Source: CAVTLG01 sp963802635
GTDB taxonomy: Bacteria; Chloroflexota; Ktedonobacteria; Ktedonobacterales; Ktedonobacteraceae
Length of the DNA stretch: 64,000 bases
NCBI GenBank assembly: GCA_963802635.1
Contig: CAWDJJ010000002.1
Span: 248,001 to 312,000, forward strand
Reading direction: 5' to 3'
Numbering within the stretch: the first letter of the stretch is position 1; every line of letters begins with the position of its first letter. Made by a program: the position numbers and the translations under genes. The notes beneath the pieces were generated by a model. The model ran no database searches, was not told the DNA's origin, and worked only from the letters and a program-made list of their open reading frames with translations. Shown here piece by piece: positions 16,459 to 28,600 of this stretch.

Positions 16459-19400
16459 ATGAACAAAAAGGACATTGAAGTCATCAATCCACTTTCGCCT
16501 GCTCAGCAGGGCATGCTTTATGAAAGCATCCGTGCTCCTGAATCTGGCATACATATCGAGCAAGTTGTCTATACTTTGACTGGTAAAATGGATCTTGCTG
16601 CCTTTGAGCAAGCCTGGCAATGGGGAGTTGATCGGCATGCTATATTACGCACTGGCTTTGTCTGGAAAACGCAAGTTGAGCCACTGCAGGTAACGCTGCG
16701 CCGTGTACGTATGGCCCTCGACTATCAAGATTGGCGTAACATTGCAGCGGTTGAGCAGCAGGTGCGTCTGGAAAGCTATCTCCGGGATGACCGCATACGC
16801 GGATTTCAGTTGGCGCAAGCTCCGTTGATGCGTCTGGCGCTGTTTCATCTGGATGAGCAGGCCTATCGTTTTGCCTGGACTTTCCACCACATCTTAATGG
16901 ATGGCTGGTCGCGCCAGATCCTCTTAAATGAAGTTATTGCTTGCTATGCGGCTCTCAGTAAGGACCAAACGTTTTATGCACCACCCTGTCCGGCCTATAG
17001 CGATTATATCGCGTGGCTGAAGAAGCAAAATGCATCCGAGGCTGAAGATTTCTGGCGCAAGACGCTCCATGGTTTTAACAAGCTCACTCCACTGGGTATA
17101 GAGCGGGTGAATGCTACTCCTGATGAGCAGGAGAAGCTTACCGAACCTTTGCAAATTCAACTCTCTGAGACCATAGCTTCCAATTTACAATCTGTTGTGC
17201 GGAGTCATCATTTGACGCTCAATACGCTTTTACAAGGATTATGGGCTATTCTTCTGGGTTGTTACAGTCATAGCGAGGATGTGGTTTTTGGGGTGACGGT
17301 TTCTGGTCGTCCTGCTGATATGGTGGGGGTCGAAGCAATGGTCGGACTCTGCATTAATACATTGCCAATGCGTGTACAGCTCCCTGCTCAAGTCTCATTC
17401 TGGTCCTGGCTGAGCGATCTGCAGTGCCAGAATGTAGAAATGCATCGTTATGAGCATTGCTCGGCAGGGCAGATTCATCGCTGGAGCGATATGCCTGGCA
17501 AGTCTCTTTTGTATGAGAGCTTATTAGTGGTTGAGAATTATCCGTCAACCGTTACTTCCGCTGTACTTGATATCAACCTGGCAGTTGATGATGTCCTCTT
17601 AGTCGGAGCCCAGACCAAATATGCGCTCACCTTACTCGCTATGATGGGAGCCAGGCTCACGATGCGCTGCATTTATAATACTCGCCTGTTTGCGCGCACC
17701 TCTGTTCGCTGTATTATGGATCATCTGCAACTGCTATTGGAATATGTTGCCAATGATCCACAAGTACAACTGGCAACTCTTGCCAACCTGATCCCTGCTG
17801 ATCAAATTCCGCTTCTGCGTGCAACTTTGTCAGTTGGGCAGGAAGAATGTGTCAATAGGAAACGAGTTCCTCGCAATCCAATTGAGGAACTTGTAGCCGC
17901 TATATGGTGCGATGTACTAGGTCTGCAACAGGTCGATATTGATAGTGATTTTTTCAAATTGGGTGGACACTCATTAATTGCGACTCAGATGGTTTCGCGT
18001 CTGCGCGCGGTCCTGGGAGTAGAAATACCACTCCGTACAGTGTTCGAGTCGCCAACGCTAGCTACATTAGCGCCGCGAGTTGAGCAAGCATTGCGCAAGC
18101 GAGAAGGTATGGAGGTTCCGCCATTGCTAGCCACTGAGCGCCCCGGACAAATCCCGCTTTCATTTGCACAACAGCGACTCTGGTTTCTGGAGCAATTGGC
18201 ACCAGGCAGTACGGCTTATCTGGAGCATAGTGCTTATCGAATGCATGGACTGCTAGATGCGCGGTCTTTGGAGAGCAGTCTGGAAGAATTAATCCACAGG
18301 CACGAGAATCTCCGCACAACCTTTTCTGAAAGAGAGGGTCAGCCACTACAGATCATTCATCCCATGGTGCACTTTACGCTGCCCGTCATCGATCTGCAAG
18401 CATTGAGACCAGAGCAGCGTGCAGAAGAAGTACGACAACTGACCCATCAAGAAGCATTGTATCCTGCAGATCTGGTGCGAGGACCTTTGATACGCGTATA
18501 TTTGCTTTATTTGGAAAAGCAGCAGTATATCATATTTCTGACACTGCATCATATTATCACGGATCGCTGGTCCACCGAGATTCTGGTACGTGAACTGATT
18601 ACTCTGTATCGAGCGCGCGTAGCTGGAAAGCCTTCACCTCTGGCTCCCTTGCCAATCCAATATGCCGATTATGCTCTCTGGCAACGACAGTTGCTACAAG
18701 GGGAGACCTTGCAGCAACAGATTGCGTATTGGAAGGAGCAATTGTGGAGGGCAAAGCCACTGGAACTGCCTACCGACGTTCCTCGTGCTCTGGCGCGGGG
18801 TAATAGCGGCGCGATCTATACTTATACATTCTCAACAGCATTATGGAAAGATCTGGTAAGTTTCAGTCAGCAGGAGGGAGTAACCTTATTCATGCTGCTG
18901 CTAACCGTCTTTCAGGTTGTGCTGTATCGCGTGAGCGGCCAGACAGATATTGTGCTTGGAACAGATGTGGCAAATCGCACGCACGTGGAGACAGAGGGAC
19001 TGATAGGATTTTTTGTCAATCTGTTAGCATTACGGATTGATCTGCAAGGAACTGCCACTTTCCGCAACATTGTACGGCAAGTGCGGTCTATGGTCTTGGG
19101 AGCCTATGCTCATCAGGAGCTTCCGTTTGAACTGGTGGTAGAGCATGTACAACGAGAGAGAAATGAGCATCAATTGCCATTAGTGCAAGCTCTGTTTGTG
19201 ATGCAGAATACGCCTCCCATCAAAGAGGAACTGCCAGGAATCACATTTGAACATATTCAGGAAAAGCATAGTGCTGCCAAATTTGATTTAGCCGTGTTTA
19301 TACATGAAGGCAAGCAAGGTATAAGCGCCAGTGTGGTGTATCGAACTGCATTATTTAAAGAGCAAACAATTGCCACCTTATTACGCCGCTTTGAAGTACT

Positions 19401-19614
19401 GGCAAGAAGTGCGGTGGTCGAACCGGAGACCTCCATTGATGGATTGGAGCTATATAGCGATGCAGACAAGGCTGAGCGTTCTGAACGCGAGAGAGAACTC
19501 TATCGGGTTGGGAGTAACAGTTGGAGGAACAGAAAGACGAACGCCATCGATTTGTCTGAACTTGCTCTTAGCTCAGCTGAGCAGAAAGAAAATCATAGCA
19601 ATCTCTATTTATAA
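16459..19614 (+). CDS. NRPS-B, C-T-C synthetase without an adenylation domain
   Basis: A 1051-residue protein starting at ATG 16459, with an AAGGT-type ribosome site just upstream. Domains: a DCL-type condensation domain at residues 8-450 (HHILMDGW, His pair at 143-144); a carrier at residues 470-545 with LGGHSLIAT (phosphopantetheine Ser at 505); and a second C domain at residues 560-1000, whose motif reads HHIITDRW (His pair 697-698, Gly replaced by Arg). No A domain lies between the first C and the carrier, so the carrier is empty, loaded in trans, or used only to pass the chain on. The protein ends in a short tail with D-L-S-E-L-A-L-S-S, like the tail of NRPS-D, and the next protein begins with a degenerate C-like domain. 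It follows the epimerase of NRPS-A, consistent with a D-donor C domain. Confidence 0.85.
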   Translation: MNKKDIEVINPLSPAQQGMLYESIRAPESGIHIEQVVYTLTGKMDLAAFEQAWQWGVDRHAILRTGFVWKTQVEPLQVTLRRVRMALDYQDWRNIAAVEQQVRLESYLRDDRIRGFQLAQAPLMRLALFHLDEQAYRFAWTFHHILMDGWSRQILLNEVIACYAALSKDQTFYAPPCPAYSDYIAWLKKQNASEAEDFWRKTLHGFNKLTPLGIERVNATPDEQEKLTEPLQIQLSETIASNLQSVVRSHHLTLNTLLQGLWAILLGCYSHSEDVVFGVTVSGRPADMVGVEAMVGLCINTLPMRVQLPAQVSFWSWLSDLQCQNVEMHRYEHCSAGQIHRWSDMPGKSLLYESLLVVENYPSTVTSAVLDINLAVDDVLLVGAQTKYALTLLAMMGARLTMRCIYNTRLFARTSVRCIMDHLQLLLEYVANDPQVQLATLANLIPADQIPLLRATLSVGQEECVNRKRVPRNPIEELVAAIWCDVLGLQQVDIDSDFFKLGGHSLIATQMVSRLRAVLGVEIPLRTVFESPTLATLAPRVEQALRKREGMEVPPLLATERPGQIPLSFAQQRLWFLEQLAPGSTAYLEHSAYRMHGLLDARSLESSLEELIHRHENLRTTFSEREGQPLQIIHPMVHFTLPVIDLQALRPEQRAEEVRQLTHQEALYPADLVRGPLIRVYLLYLEKQQYIIFLTLHHIITDRWSTEILVRELITLYRARVAGKPSPLAPLPIQYADYALWQRQLLQGETLQQQIAYWKEQLWRAKPLELPTDVPRALARGNSGAIYTYTFSTALWKDLVSFSQQEGVTLFMLLLTVFQVVLYRVSGQTDIVLGTDVANRTHVETEGLIGFFVNLLALRIDLQGTATFRNIVRQVRSMVLGAYAHQELPFELVVEHVQRERNEHQLPLVQALFVMQNTPPIKEELPGITFEHIQEKHSAAKFDLAVFIHEGKQGISASVVYRTALFKEQTIATLLRRFEVLARSAVVEPETSIDGLELYSDADKAERSERERELYRVGSNSWRNRKTNAIDLSELALSSAEQKENHSNLYL

Positions 19615-19644
19615 TAGATTGTTTTGTGATGTAAAGGCTTAAAT

Positions 19645-22600
19645 ATGCAGAAAATAAGCTTAAAGGGATATCGCCTCTCGATGCAGCAAGCTCGTTTGTG
19701 GATGCTGCAAGGAGAGAGTCAGGTATGGTATGCACAATGCGCTGTGTCGCTCGATGGAAAGTTGAAGATGCCATCTTTTTTGGGTGCGTTACAAAAGCTG
19801 GTGCAGCATCATGATATTCTGCGCACGGCATTTCGTCGTCTCCCTGGCATGGAAATCCCAGTGCAAGTAGTGAGCAGCAGCCTAGAGGTAAACTGTCCGG
19901 TGATCGATTTAAAGCATCTTGCGGCTGCGGATCAATGCAGTTGTCTCCATGAACATCTGACACGTTTACAGGGAGCAATGACGAATTTAGAACTCCATCC
20001 TCTCTTTACCGTAGCATTATTACGTTTTTCTGCCGAGCAACATCTCTTGCTTATCCGTCTCCCAGCCCTCTGTGCCGATGAATATACATTAGTGCGCATC
20101 GTTTCAGAACTGAGCCTACTGTATGCATCTTCTCTTGAGGGGAGAGAGCAAGACGAGGAGTCCTTACAGTATGCTGAAGTGGCTGCCTGGCAAGAGGAAT
20201 TACAACAATCAGAGAAAGCGGAGACGCTACGCGGTTATTGGCGCGAGATCGATCTGACTCAACTTATCTCTATCCGTGTGCCCTTTGCACAACAGACATC
20301 TCAGTCCAGTCCCAGTGTCAGTGCAACGGAGGGTTCATGGGTGATGAGTGCGCACGAACTTGTGCTTGAAGATAGCGTATCAGCTCAAATCAAGCAGCGA
20401 GCGCTCCAATTTGACGTTTCGATAGAAGCGTGGTTCCTGGCTTGTTGGGAAGCTGTACTCTGGCGCTTGAATGGGATGCAAGATACTTTACTTGGTGTCG
20501 CCTGCAATGGTCGAAGTTATGAGGGATTGACGGAAGACCTGGTCAAAGCCTTAGGACCCTGTGCTCGTCATGTTCCCCTTGAGATACGGCTTGGGAGAGA
20601 CTGGTCTTTTGTGCAAGTGGTCAAGTCAGCCAACAAAGCTCTCTTAGGAGCCATTAAACGGCAAGTCTATTTTTCATGGGAAGATGAGTCAACCAGTGGA
20701 ACAAGCGTCAATGGATCTCACTTTTTCCCCGTTAGCTTTGAATATACCCTATGGCCTGCTTCATTTGTTGTCGGGAACATAAATTTCTCTCTTTATAAAA
20801 GCTCGTGTAGAGTTGAAAATTTTTCGCTCAAATTAAGCATTGTGCAGGTAGGAGAGCAGGTACGATTGTGTTTCCAACATAATCCCAAAAGCGTCAAACC
20901 GGTCCATATTGAGCAGTTAGCTTCTGCCTTCCAGACACTCCTACGAAGTGGGATACAAGAGCCTCAGGGACACGTGAGTACATTGGCTCTGCTAGAGCCA
21001 ACTACGCAGGCATCCTTGTTAGCGATGGGTCGTGCCTCAACGCAAGTCATATCTCCACAAACGCTGCAACAGCTTTTCGAGGCGCAAGTCCAGCGTCAGC
21101 CCAACCAGATGGCAGTCATCAGCACCCAGAAGCAATTGACGTACCAGCAGTTGAATGAGCGCTCTAATCAACTGGCGCAGGTATTGCGGCAACGAGGGGT
21201 TGGTCCAAATGTGCTGGTAGGGTTATGCTTGCCCCGCCAGGCGCATATGTTGGTTGGATTGCTCGGCATTCTCAAAGCAGGAGGAGCCTATCTGCCGTTG
21301 GATGCCACAAGCCCTGCCGCGAGGCTGACCTATCAGTTGCACGAGTGTGGTGTAACGTTACTGTTGACGCAGGAAGCGATGTGTCCGCACTTACCTGAAT
21401 GGGGTGGAACTATTCTCTGTCTGGAGGAACTGGCTACGGAATTGGCACAAGCCTCGCTGGAGAATCACGCAACTGGTAATGTGGCAGAGGATCTGATATA
21501 TGTGATCTACACGTCTGGCTCAACTGGAGTCCCCAAAGGGGTAATGGTGTGTCAGAGCAGCGTCGTGAACTATACACAGGCGCTCTGTGAACAGTTGAGG
21601 GCCGAAGCAGGCTGGCAGTATGCGACCGTTTCAACACTGGCGGCGGATCTGGGTAACACGGCAATCTTCTGTGCGCTGGCCTCGGGAGGCTGTGTGCAGG
21701 TGCTGGACTATGAGATAGTAACGTCCGGGGAGGCCATGGCGAACTGGGCGGCGCAGCATCCGATTGATGTACTCAAGATTGTACCTTCGCACCTCTCCGC
21801 CTTGCTAGAGAGTGAGAGAGCGCAAGAGTTGTTGCCGCGCCAAGCGCTCGTGTTCGGGGGAGAACCGTTGTCTGGGCACCTCGTCGAGCGAGTGCAGCGA
21901 GCGGGAAGGACCTGTCAGATCTATAACCACTATGGACCGACCGAAGCCACAATTGGAGTACTGGTTAATCCGCTGGAAATGCAAGGGCGGGCGATAGAGA
22001 GTTCCAGCGTGGCATTGGGACGTCCCCTTATCAATACACAGGTGTATGTGCTGGATCAACGCATGCAATTGCTGCCCGCAGGCGTAGTCGGAGAACTCTA
22101 CATTGGAGGAGCAGGACTGGCACTGGGATATCAGCAGCAGGCAGCACAAACAGCAGAGCGCTTTGTGCCACATCCTTATAGTGAGCTTGGGAATGAACGA
22201 CTCTATCGAACGGGCGATTTGGCGTACTATGGAGAGGAAGGCAAGATCTTTTTTGTGGGCAGAAGTGATGGGCAGGTGAAATTACGCGGCTATCGTATCG
22301 AACTGGGAGAGATCGAAGCAGCACTACGGCAGCATCCTCTTGTATGGGACTGCGCTGTACAACTGCAAGAGGATGGTCCTGGTTCTCCACGACTGATCGG
22401 TTACGTCGTAGCACGCACGGCAGCAGGACTTGCCTCACAGGATTTACGCGAGATGCTGAGGGAAAAACTTCCTGAGTATATGCTCCCATCAGGTTTTGTA
22501 ATGCTGGAGAGCCTACCTCTGACAGCAAATGGCAAACTGGACCGGCAGCGCTTGCCGCAGCCAGAACTTTTGCCGGAAAATGAGCCAGTAACGCAGGGAG

Positions 22601-25600
22601 AGTCCCGCAGTCCAATAGAAGAGATGCTTGTGCAGATGTGGAAAGATCTGCTGCAGATACCAGGCGTAGGGATTGATGACAACTTCTTTGCTTTGGGAGG
22701 GCATTCGTTGCTGGCGACGCGGACGATGGCACGCTTGCAAGCCATGTTTCAGGTTGTGCTCCCAGTTCAAGCACTCTTTGAGGCTCCCACAGTCGCGGGA
22801 TTAGCGCAACGGATCGAGCAGGCGCTACGTAAGAACGAACGGATAGAAATGCCTCCACTGGTGGCGGGTGCACGCCCAGAAGAGATTCCACTCTCGTTTG
22901 CGCAACAGCGGCTCTGGTTCTTGGATCAATTAGAGCCAGGAAGCACTGTGTACCTGATTCCCAGGACTCTAAGGATAGAAGGGGATATCGAAGTATATAG
23001 CTTAAAGCGCAGTCTGCAAGAACTGATCCACCGACACGAAAGTCTACGCACAACCTTTGCTGAGCGAGAAGGCCAACCGGTGCAGGTGATCCATCCAGCA
23101 AGCGATATTCCTCTGTTTGTGATTGACCTGCAAGGGTTGCAGCCAGAGCAGAGAGAACTGGAAGCACGACGTCTGGTCAGTTTGGAGGCTCAGAATCCCA
23201 GTGACCTGACCAGGGGGCCATTAGTACGTACCACACTGTTACGAGTCGAGAGGCAAGCTCATGTGTTATTGCTAACGCTGCATCATATTATCACGGATGG
23301 ATGGTCCACCGAGGTGCTAGTCCGCGAACTGATCACTCTATATCAAGCCTTTGTGGCAAGGAAACCTTCCCCATTGTCTCCTTTGCCAATCCAGTATGCT
23401 GACTACGCGCTCTGGCAACGGCAGTGGCTGCAAGGTGAGGTTTTGGATGCTCAACTCACCTATTGGAGGAAGCAGTTGGCGAACATCCTTCCGTTAGAGT
23501 TGCCTACCGATCATCCTCGTCCAGTTGTGCAGACCTATCGAGGCGCTCGCCAGGTCTGGCAATTGCCGGTTGAACTTTCAGAGGATTTGCAGGTTTTAAG
23601 CCAGCAAGAGAATGTAACTTTGTTTATGTTGTTGCTAGCAGCTTTCCATGTGTTGCTTGCTCGCTACACGGGACAGAACGACATCAGCGTGGGTTCCCCC
23701 ATTGCCAATCGTCGACAAGGCGAGATCGAAGATGTGATTGGCTTCTTCGTCAACACCCTGGTACTACGCGCGAACCTTTCGGGCAATCCGAGCTTTCGGC
23801 AGGTGTTGCAAAATGTACGTGCCATGTGTCTAGGAGCTTATGCGCATCAAGATATTCCGTTTGAGAAAGTGGTGGGAGAACTTGAGCCAGTGCGAGATAT
23901 GAGTCGCTCTCCGCTGTTCCAGGTGATGTTTCTCTTGCAAAATGCATCCCGAGAGCAGGGGGATCTGGCAGCGGTGAGCGTGCGATCACTGAATATGGAA
24001 CGTACGATCAGTAAGTTCGATCTGACCCTCGCTCTTGGAGAGACGAGGCAAGGGCTGCGTTGCACACTAGAGTATAACATTGACCTATTCGAGGCAGAGA
24101 CTGTCAGTCGCTTGCTGGGGCACTGGCAGACGTTGCTTCAGGGCGTGGTGCATGATCCACAGGCACACCTGTCTGAGTTGCCATTGCTCACGCACGATGA
24201 GCAAGAGCAACTGTTGGGAGTATGGAACGCGACGCAACGGGAGTATCCTCAGGATGTATGTGTGCATCAGCTTTTTGAGCAGCAGGTGCAGCGTACTCCT
24301 GAGGCGGTGGCTCTGGTCTTTGGGGAAGAGACGCTCACGTATATCGAGTTGGATCGACGCGCCAATCAACTGGCCCATTATCTGCGCAGATTGGGTATCG
24401 GCCCCAATGATCTTGTTGGACTGTATATGGAGCGTAGCATCGAGATGGTCATTGGCATGTTGGGCGTGCTCAAAGCGGGTGGTGCCTATGTGCCTCTTGA
24501 TACCTCCACTCCTTATGAGCGGCTTTCGGTCATATTGGAAGATCTTCAGGCATCAGCTTTTCTCACGCGAGAACATTTGCGAGACTCGTTGCTTAAAGAG
24601 AGGAACGTGTTGATCTGCCTGGATACCGATTGGGAGACGATAGCAGGATACGGCACAGCAAATTTTCTCAGTAATACATCGCCTTCGTACCTTGCTTATG
24701 TGATCTACACCTCTGGTTCTACGGGCAGACCAAAGGGGGTTCTCATTACTCATGCCAATATTGTTCATTCAACGCAGGCACGTTTTGCCTATTATGACGA
24801 GCCAGTGAGAGACTATCTCCTCCTATCTCCGTTCTTTTTTGATATCTCTATGGCGGGCCTGTACTGGACATTATGTCAGGGAGGCAGGGTAGTGTTACTT
24901 CGAGAGGACTTTCGCGCAGATCTACCCCAACTTCCGCAATTGATCATGCTGCAGCACATTTCGCATCTGTTGAGTATTCCTTCCCTCTATGCCCTTATCT
25001 TGAGTCAAGCGCAGCCAGAGCAACTGGCAAGCCTGTGCACGGTTATTGTGGGAGGAGAGATAAGTTCGGTTTCGTTGGTCCAACGTCATCAAGAAGTTGT
25101 CCCGCAAGCTGATCTTTATAATGAATATGGTCCAACAGAAGGGACCGTCTGGAGTAGCGTATATCGGTGTCAGTTCCAACAACATGAGATGTTGGTGCCA
25201 ATAGGCCGACCGATAACCAATGTGCAGATGTACCTGTTGGATCAAGAGTTGCATCCGGTCCCCATCGGCGTGCCAGGAGAACTCTTTATTGGGGGACGGG
25301 GTATCGGTCGTGGCTATCTGGATCGTGCAGATCTGACCGCAGAGCAATTTATCCCACATCCCTATAGCAAGCAACCGGGAGAGCGTTTATACAGAACTGG
25401 GGACCTGGCTCGCTATAATGTGGGGGGGAGCATTGAGTTTCTTGGACGTAGCGATCAGCAGGTGAAGATCCGAGGGTATCGCATTGAGTTGGGAGAGATC
25501 GAAGTGCAACTTCGGCAACATCCTGACGTGCAGGAGTGCGTCGTGTTAGCCCGCGAAGATATGCCAGGGGACAAGCGGCTGGTGGCCTATGTGGTGCTGC

Positions 25601-28600
25601 GACCGGGACAGACCTCCAGTCGCGACGGTCTGCGCACTTTCTTAAAGGAGCATCTACCTGAATATATGCTCCCAACTCAGATCGTCTTACTAGGACAGTT
25701 GCCACTAACTGCCAATGGCAAAGTGGATCGGCGAGCCTTACCTGCTCCTGAGAGTAAAAGATCAGAATTCACCGAGACTTTTGTTGGTCCTCGTAACAAC
25801 GTAGAAACGACACTGGCACATATCTGGTCCCAGGTACTCCATGTGGGGCATATAGGTATTCACAATAACTTCTTTGCTCTGGGTGGTGACTCGATCTTAA
25901 GCATCCAGGTCGTTGCTCGCGCAAGACAGGCCGGGCTGCATATAACCCCCAGGCAACTTTTCCAGAATCAGTCTATAGCCCAGTTGTCTGGCGTTGTCAC
26001 AAGCTCTGTTACTCCGTATGCAGAGCAGGTTCTGGTAACTGGACCTGTTCCCTTAACGCCTATCCAGCACTGGTTTTTTCTACGCCATCTGCCTATGCCA
26101 CATCACTTTAATCAGGCTGTGATGCTAGAAACACGACAACAACTTCGCCCTGCCTGGATTCAACAGGCACTCTTGCACCTGATTCTCCATCATGATGCTT
26201 TGCGACTACGTTTTGCGCATCAAGCAGGTAGTTGGCAGCAAGAAATGGCTGGAGCGCCTTCTCCCGACCATCCTTTCTTTCTGTGTGTAGATCTCTCAGC
26301 TCTGCCTGCTAGCCAGCAACAAGTAACTCGAGCGTTATTGACAGAAGAGGCGCAGGCCAGTATCGACCTGGCTGCAGGCGTCTTGCTACGCGCACTTTTC
26401 TTTGTGTATGGATCAGGAAGCGTCGGTCATTTGTTGCTCGTCATCCATCATCTGGCAGTGGACGGAGTTTCCTGGAGAATCTTGTTAGAAGATCTGGAAT
26501 TGCTCTGTCGACAACTTTGTCAGGAGGAACCTCTGCATTTAGCGGCCAAGACGACTTCATGGCAACGATGGGTGCAACTCCTTCAGGAATATGCACAGAC
26601 GGAAGAACTCCGTTCTACACAACGCTACTGGTTGGCACCACAGCGAAGGCTGGTAATCCCTTTACCTGTGGATATGTCTGGCGATGATAATACGATAGCT
26701 AGCAGCGAAACAGTACGCGTTTCTCTCAATGTTAAACTGACGCAAATACTGTTGCAAGAGGTACCTTCGGCCTACCACACGCAAATAAACGATGTGCTGT
26801 TGACGACGCTGGCACATGTGTTTGCTGACTGGACTGGTCAACGCCGTTTGTTGATAGATCTAGAAGGGCATGGTCGTGAGGAACTCACGGAGGAAGTGGA
26901 TGTTTCGAGAACGGCTGGTTGGTTCACAACAGTCTTCCCAATGTTACTTGATATTGAGCAGGTAGCAGGTGAGGGAGAAGAATTGAAAGCAGTCAAAGAG
27001 CAGTTACGGCAGGTGCCTCAAAAAGGTCTGAGCTATGGAGTGTTGCGTTACCTGAGTACAGATCCACAGGTGGCCGAACAGTTCGCCAGGTTGCCCCATG
27101 CAGAAGTCGTCTTTAATTACCTTGGACAGTTTAATTCATCTGTTGATGAACAGCCGCTGTTTCATCAGTCGCAGGTCTCAGCAGGGGCCAGGCATAGTGA
27201 TTTGGAGCCACGGAGCCATCTGTTGGATATCACGGGGCAAATTATTAGTGGCGAATTACACATTGTCTGGCGCTATGGTAGGCACATTCATTGGCATGCC
27301 ACGATAGAGAGGCTGGCACGGTCTTTTATCGCATACTTAGAAAATCTCATTGTGCATTGCCAATCGCGAGAAACAAGTGAGTATACACCTTCAGATTTCC
27401 CTCTGACAGTGCTGAATCAACAACAGGTGGACGTGCTAACGCAGCTGATTCCTCAAGAGAAGCAAGGCCGATTAGATCCACAGATTGAGGATATCTATCC
27501 GCTTTCTCCTATGCAAGCAGGACTATTATTCCACTGTCTTTATACTCCAAAGTCAGCGGTTTACTGTGGCTATTTAAGCTGGACGCTTCGAGGACCTTTG
27601 AATGCAGATGCCTGGCAGTGGTCATGGCAGCAAGTCATCAATCGGCATGCGATATTGCGCACGTTTTTCGTGTGGCAAGGGCTGGCAGAGCCTTTGCAAG
27701 TGGTCTGCAAACAGGTCAAAGTTCCCTGGACTATGCATGATTGGCGCTCACTATCGGCGCAGGAACGACAACAACGTCTGGATATGCTACAGCAGCGGGA
27801 AGAACAGGAAGGATTTGACCTGCAAAGAGCACCACTCTTGCGACTATCCTTGATCCGTTTGGAAGAGCAAACATACTACTTTCATCTTGCTTTGCATCAT
27901 TTATTGGTGGATGGCTGGTCGCAGTCACGCTTAATTGGCGAAGTGCAGGCCTATTATCTATCTTACAGTCGAGAACACAATCTACAATTGGCACCTGTCC
28001 GGCCTTATCGTGATTATATTGCCTGGTTGCAAGAGCAGGATACTGAGCAAGCAGAACAGTTCTGGCGCAGGTACCTGCTAGGTTTTACTTCACCAACCAG
28101 GCTGGCTGTTGACCAGCAACCTTATCCAGGTAGAGAACAATCCGACCGGGTCATGGATATAGAACTACGTTCCTTGCCAGAGGAAATGACAGTGATGCTA
28201 CAACATCTGGGTAAGCGCCATCAACTGACGCTCAACACGATAGTGCAGGGGGTCTGGGCATTACTGCTATCACGTTATAGTGGAGAGGCTGATGTCCTGT
28301 TTGGGGCAACGGTATCTGGTCGCCCAACTGAGCTTGTCGGGATCGAGACGATGATAGGACTCTTTATCAATACGCTTCCGGTGCGTGTGCGTGTCATGCA
28401 AGAAGCATCGCTTTTGTCCTGGCTGACACAACTCCAGGAGAGCCAGTCCGAAGTACGTCAATATGAGTACACACCGCTGGTAAATATTCAACGCTGGAGC
28501 GAGGTACCCATAGAGCAACCACTGTTCGATAGTCTGCTGCTATTCCAGAACTATCCCCTTGATCCTATGAAGAAGGAAGAAGAGAGTGAACTGGCAGTAC

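Noticed and set aside
22031..23167. 378-codon minus-strand open frame opposite NRPS-C
   Set aside because: Shadow of the conserved A, T and C domains on the plus strand; no ribosome site and low-complexity Leu/Arg/Ala-rich content.
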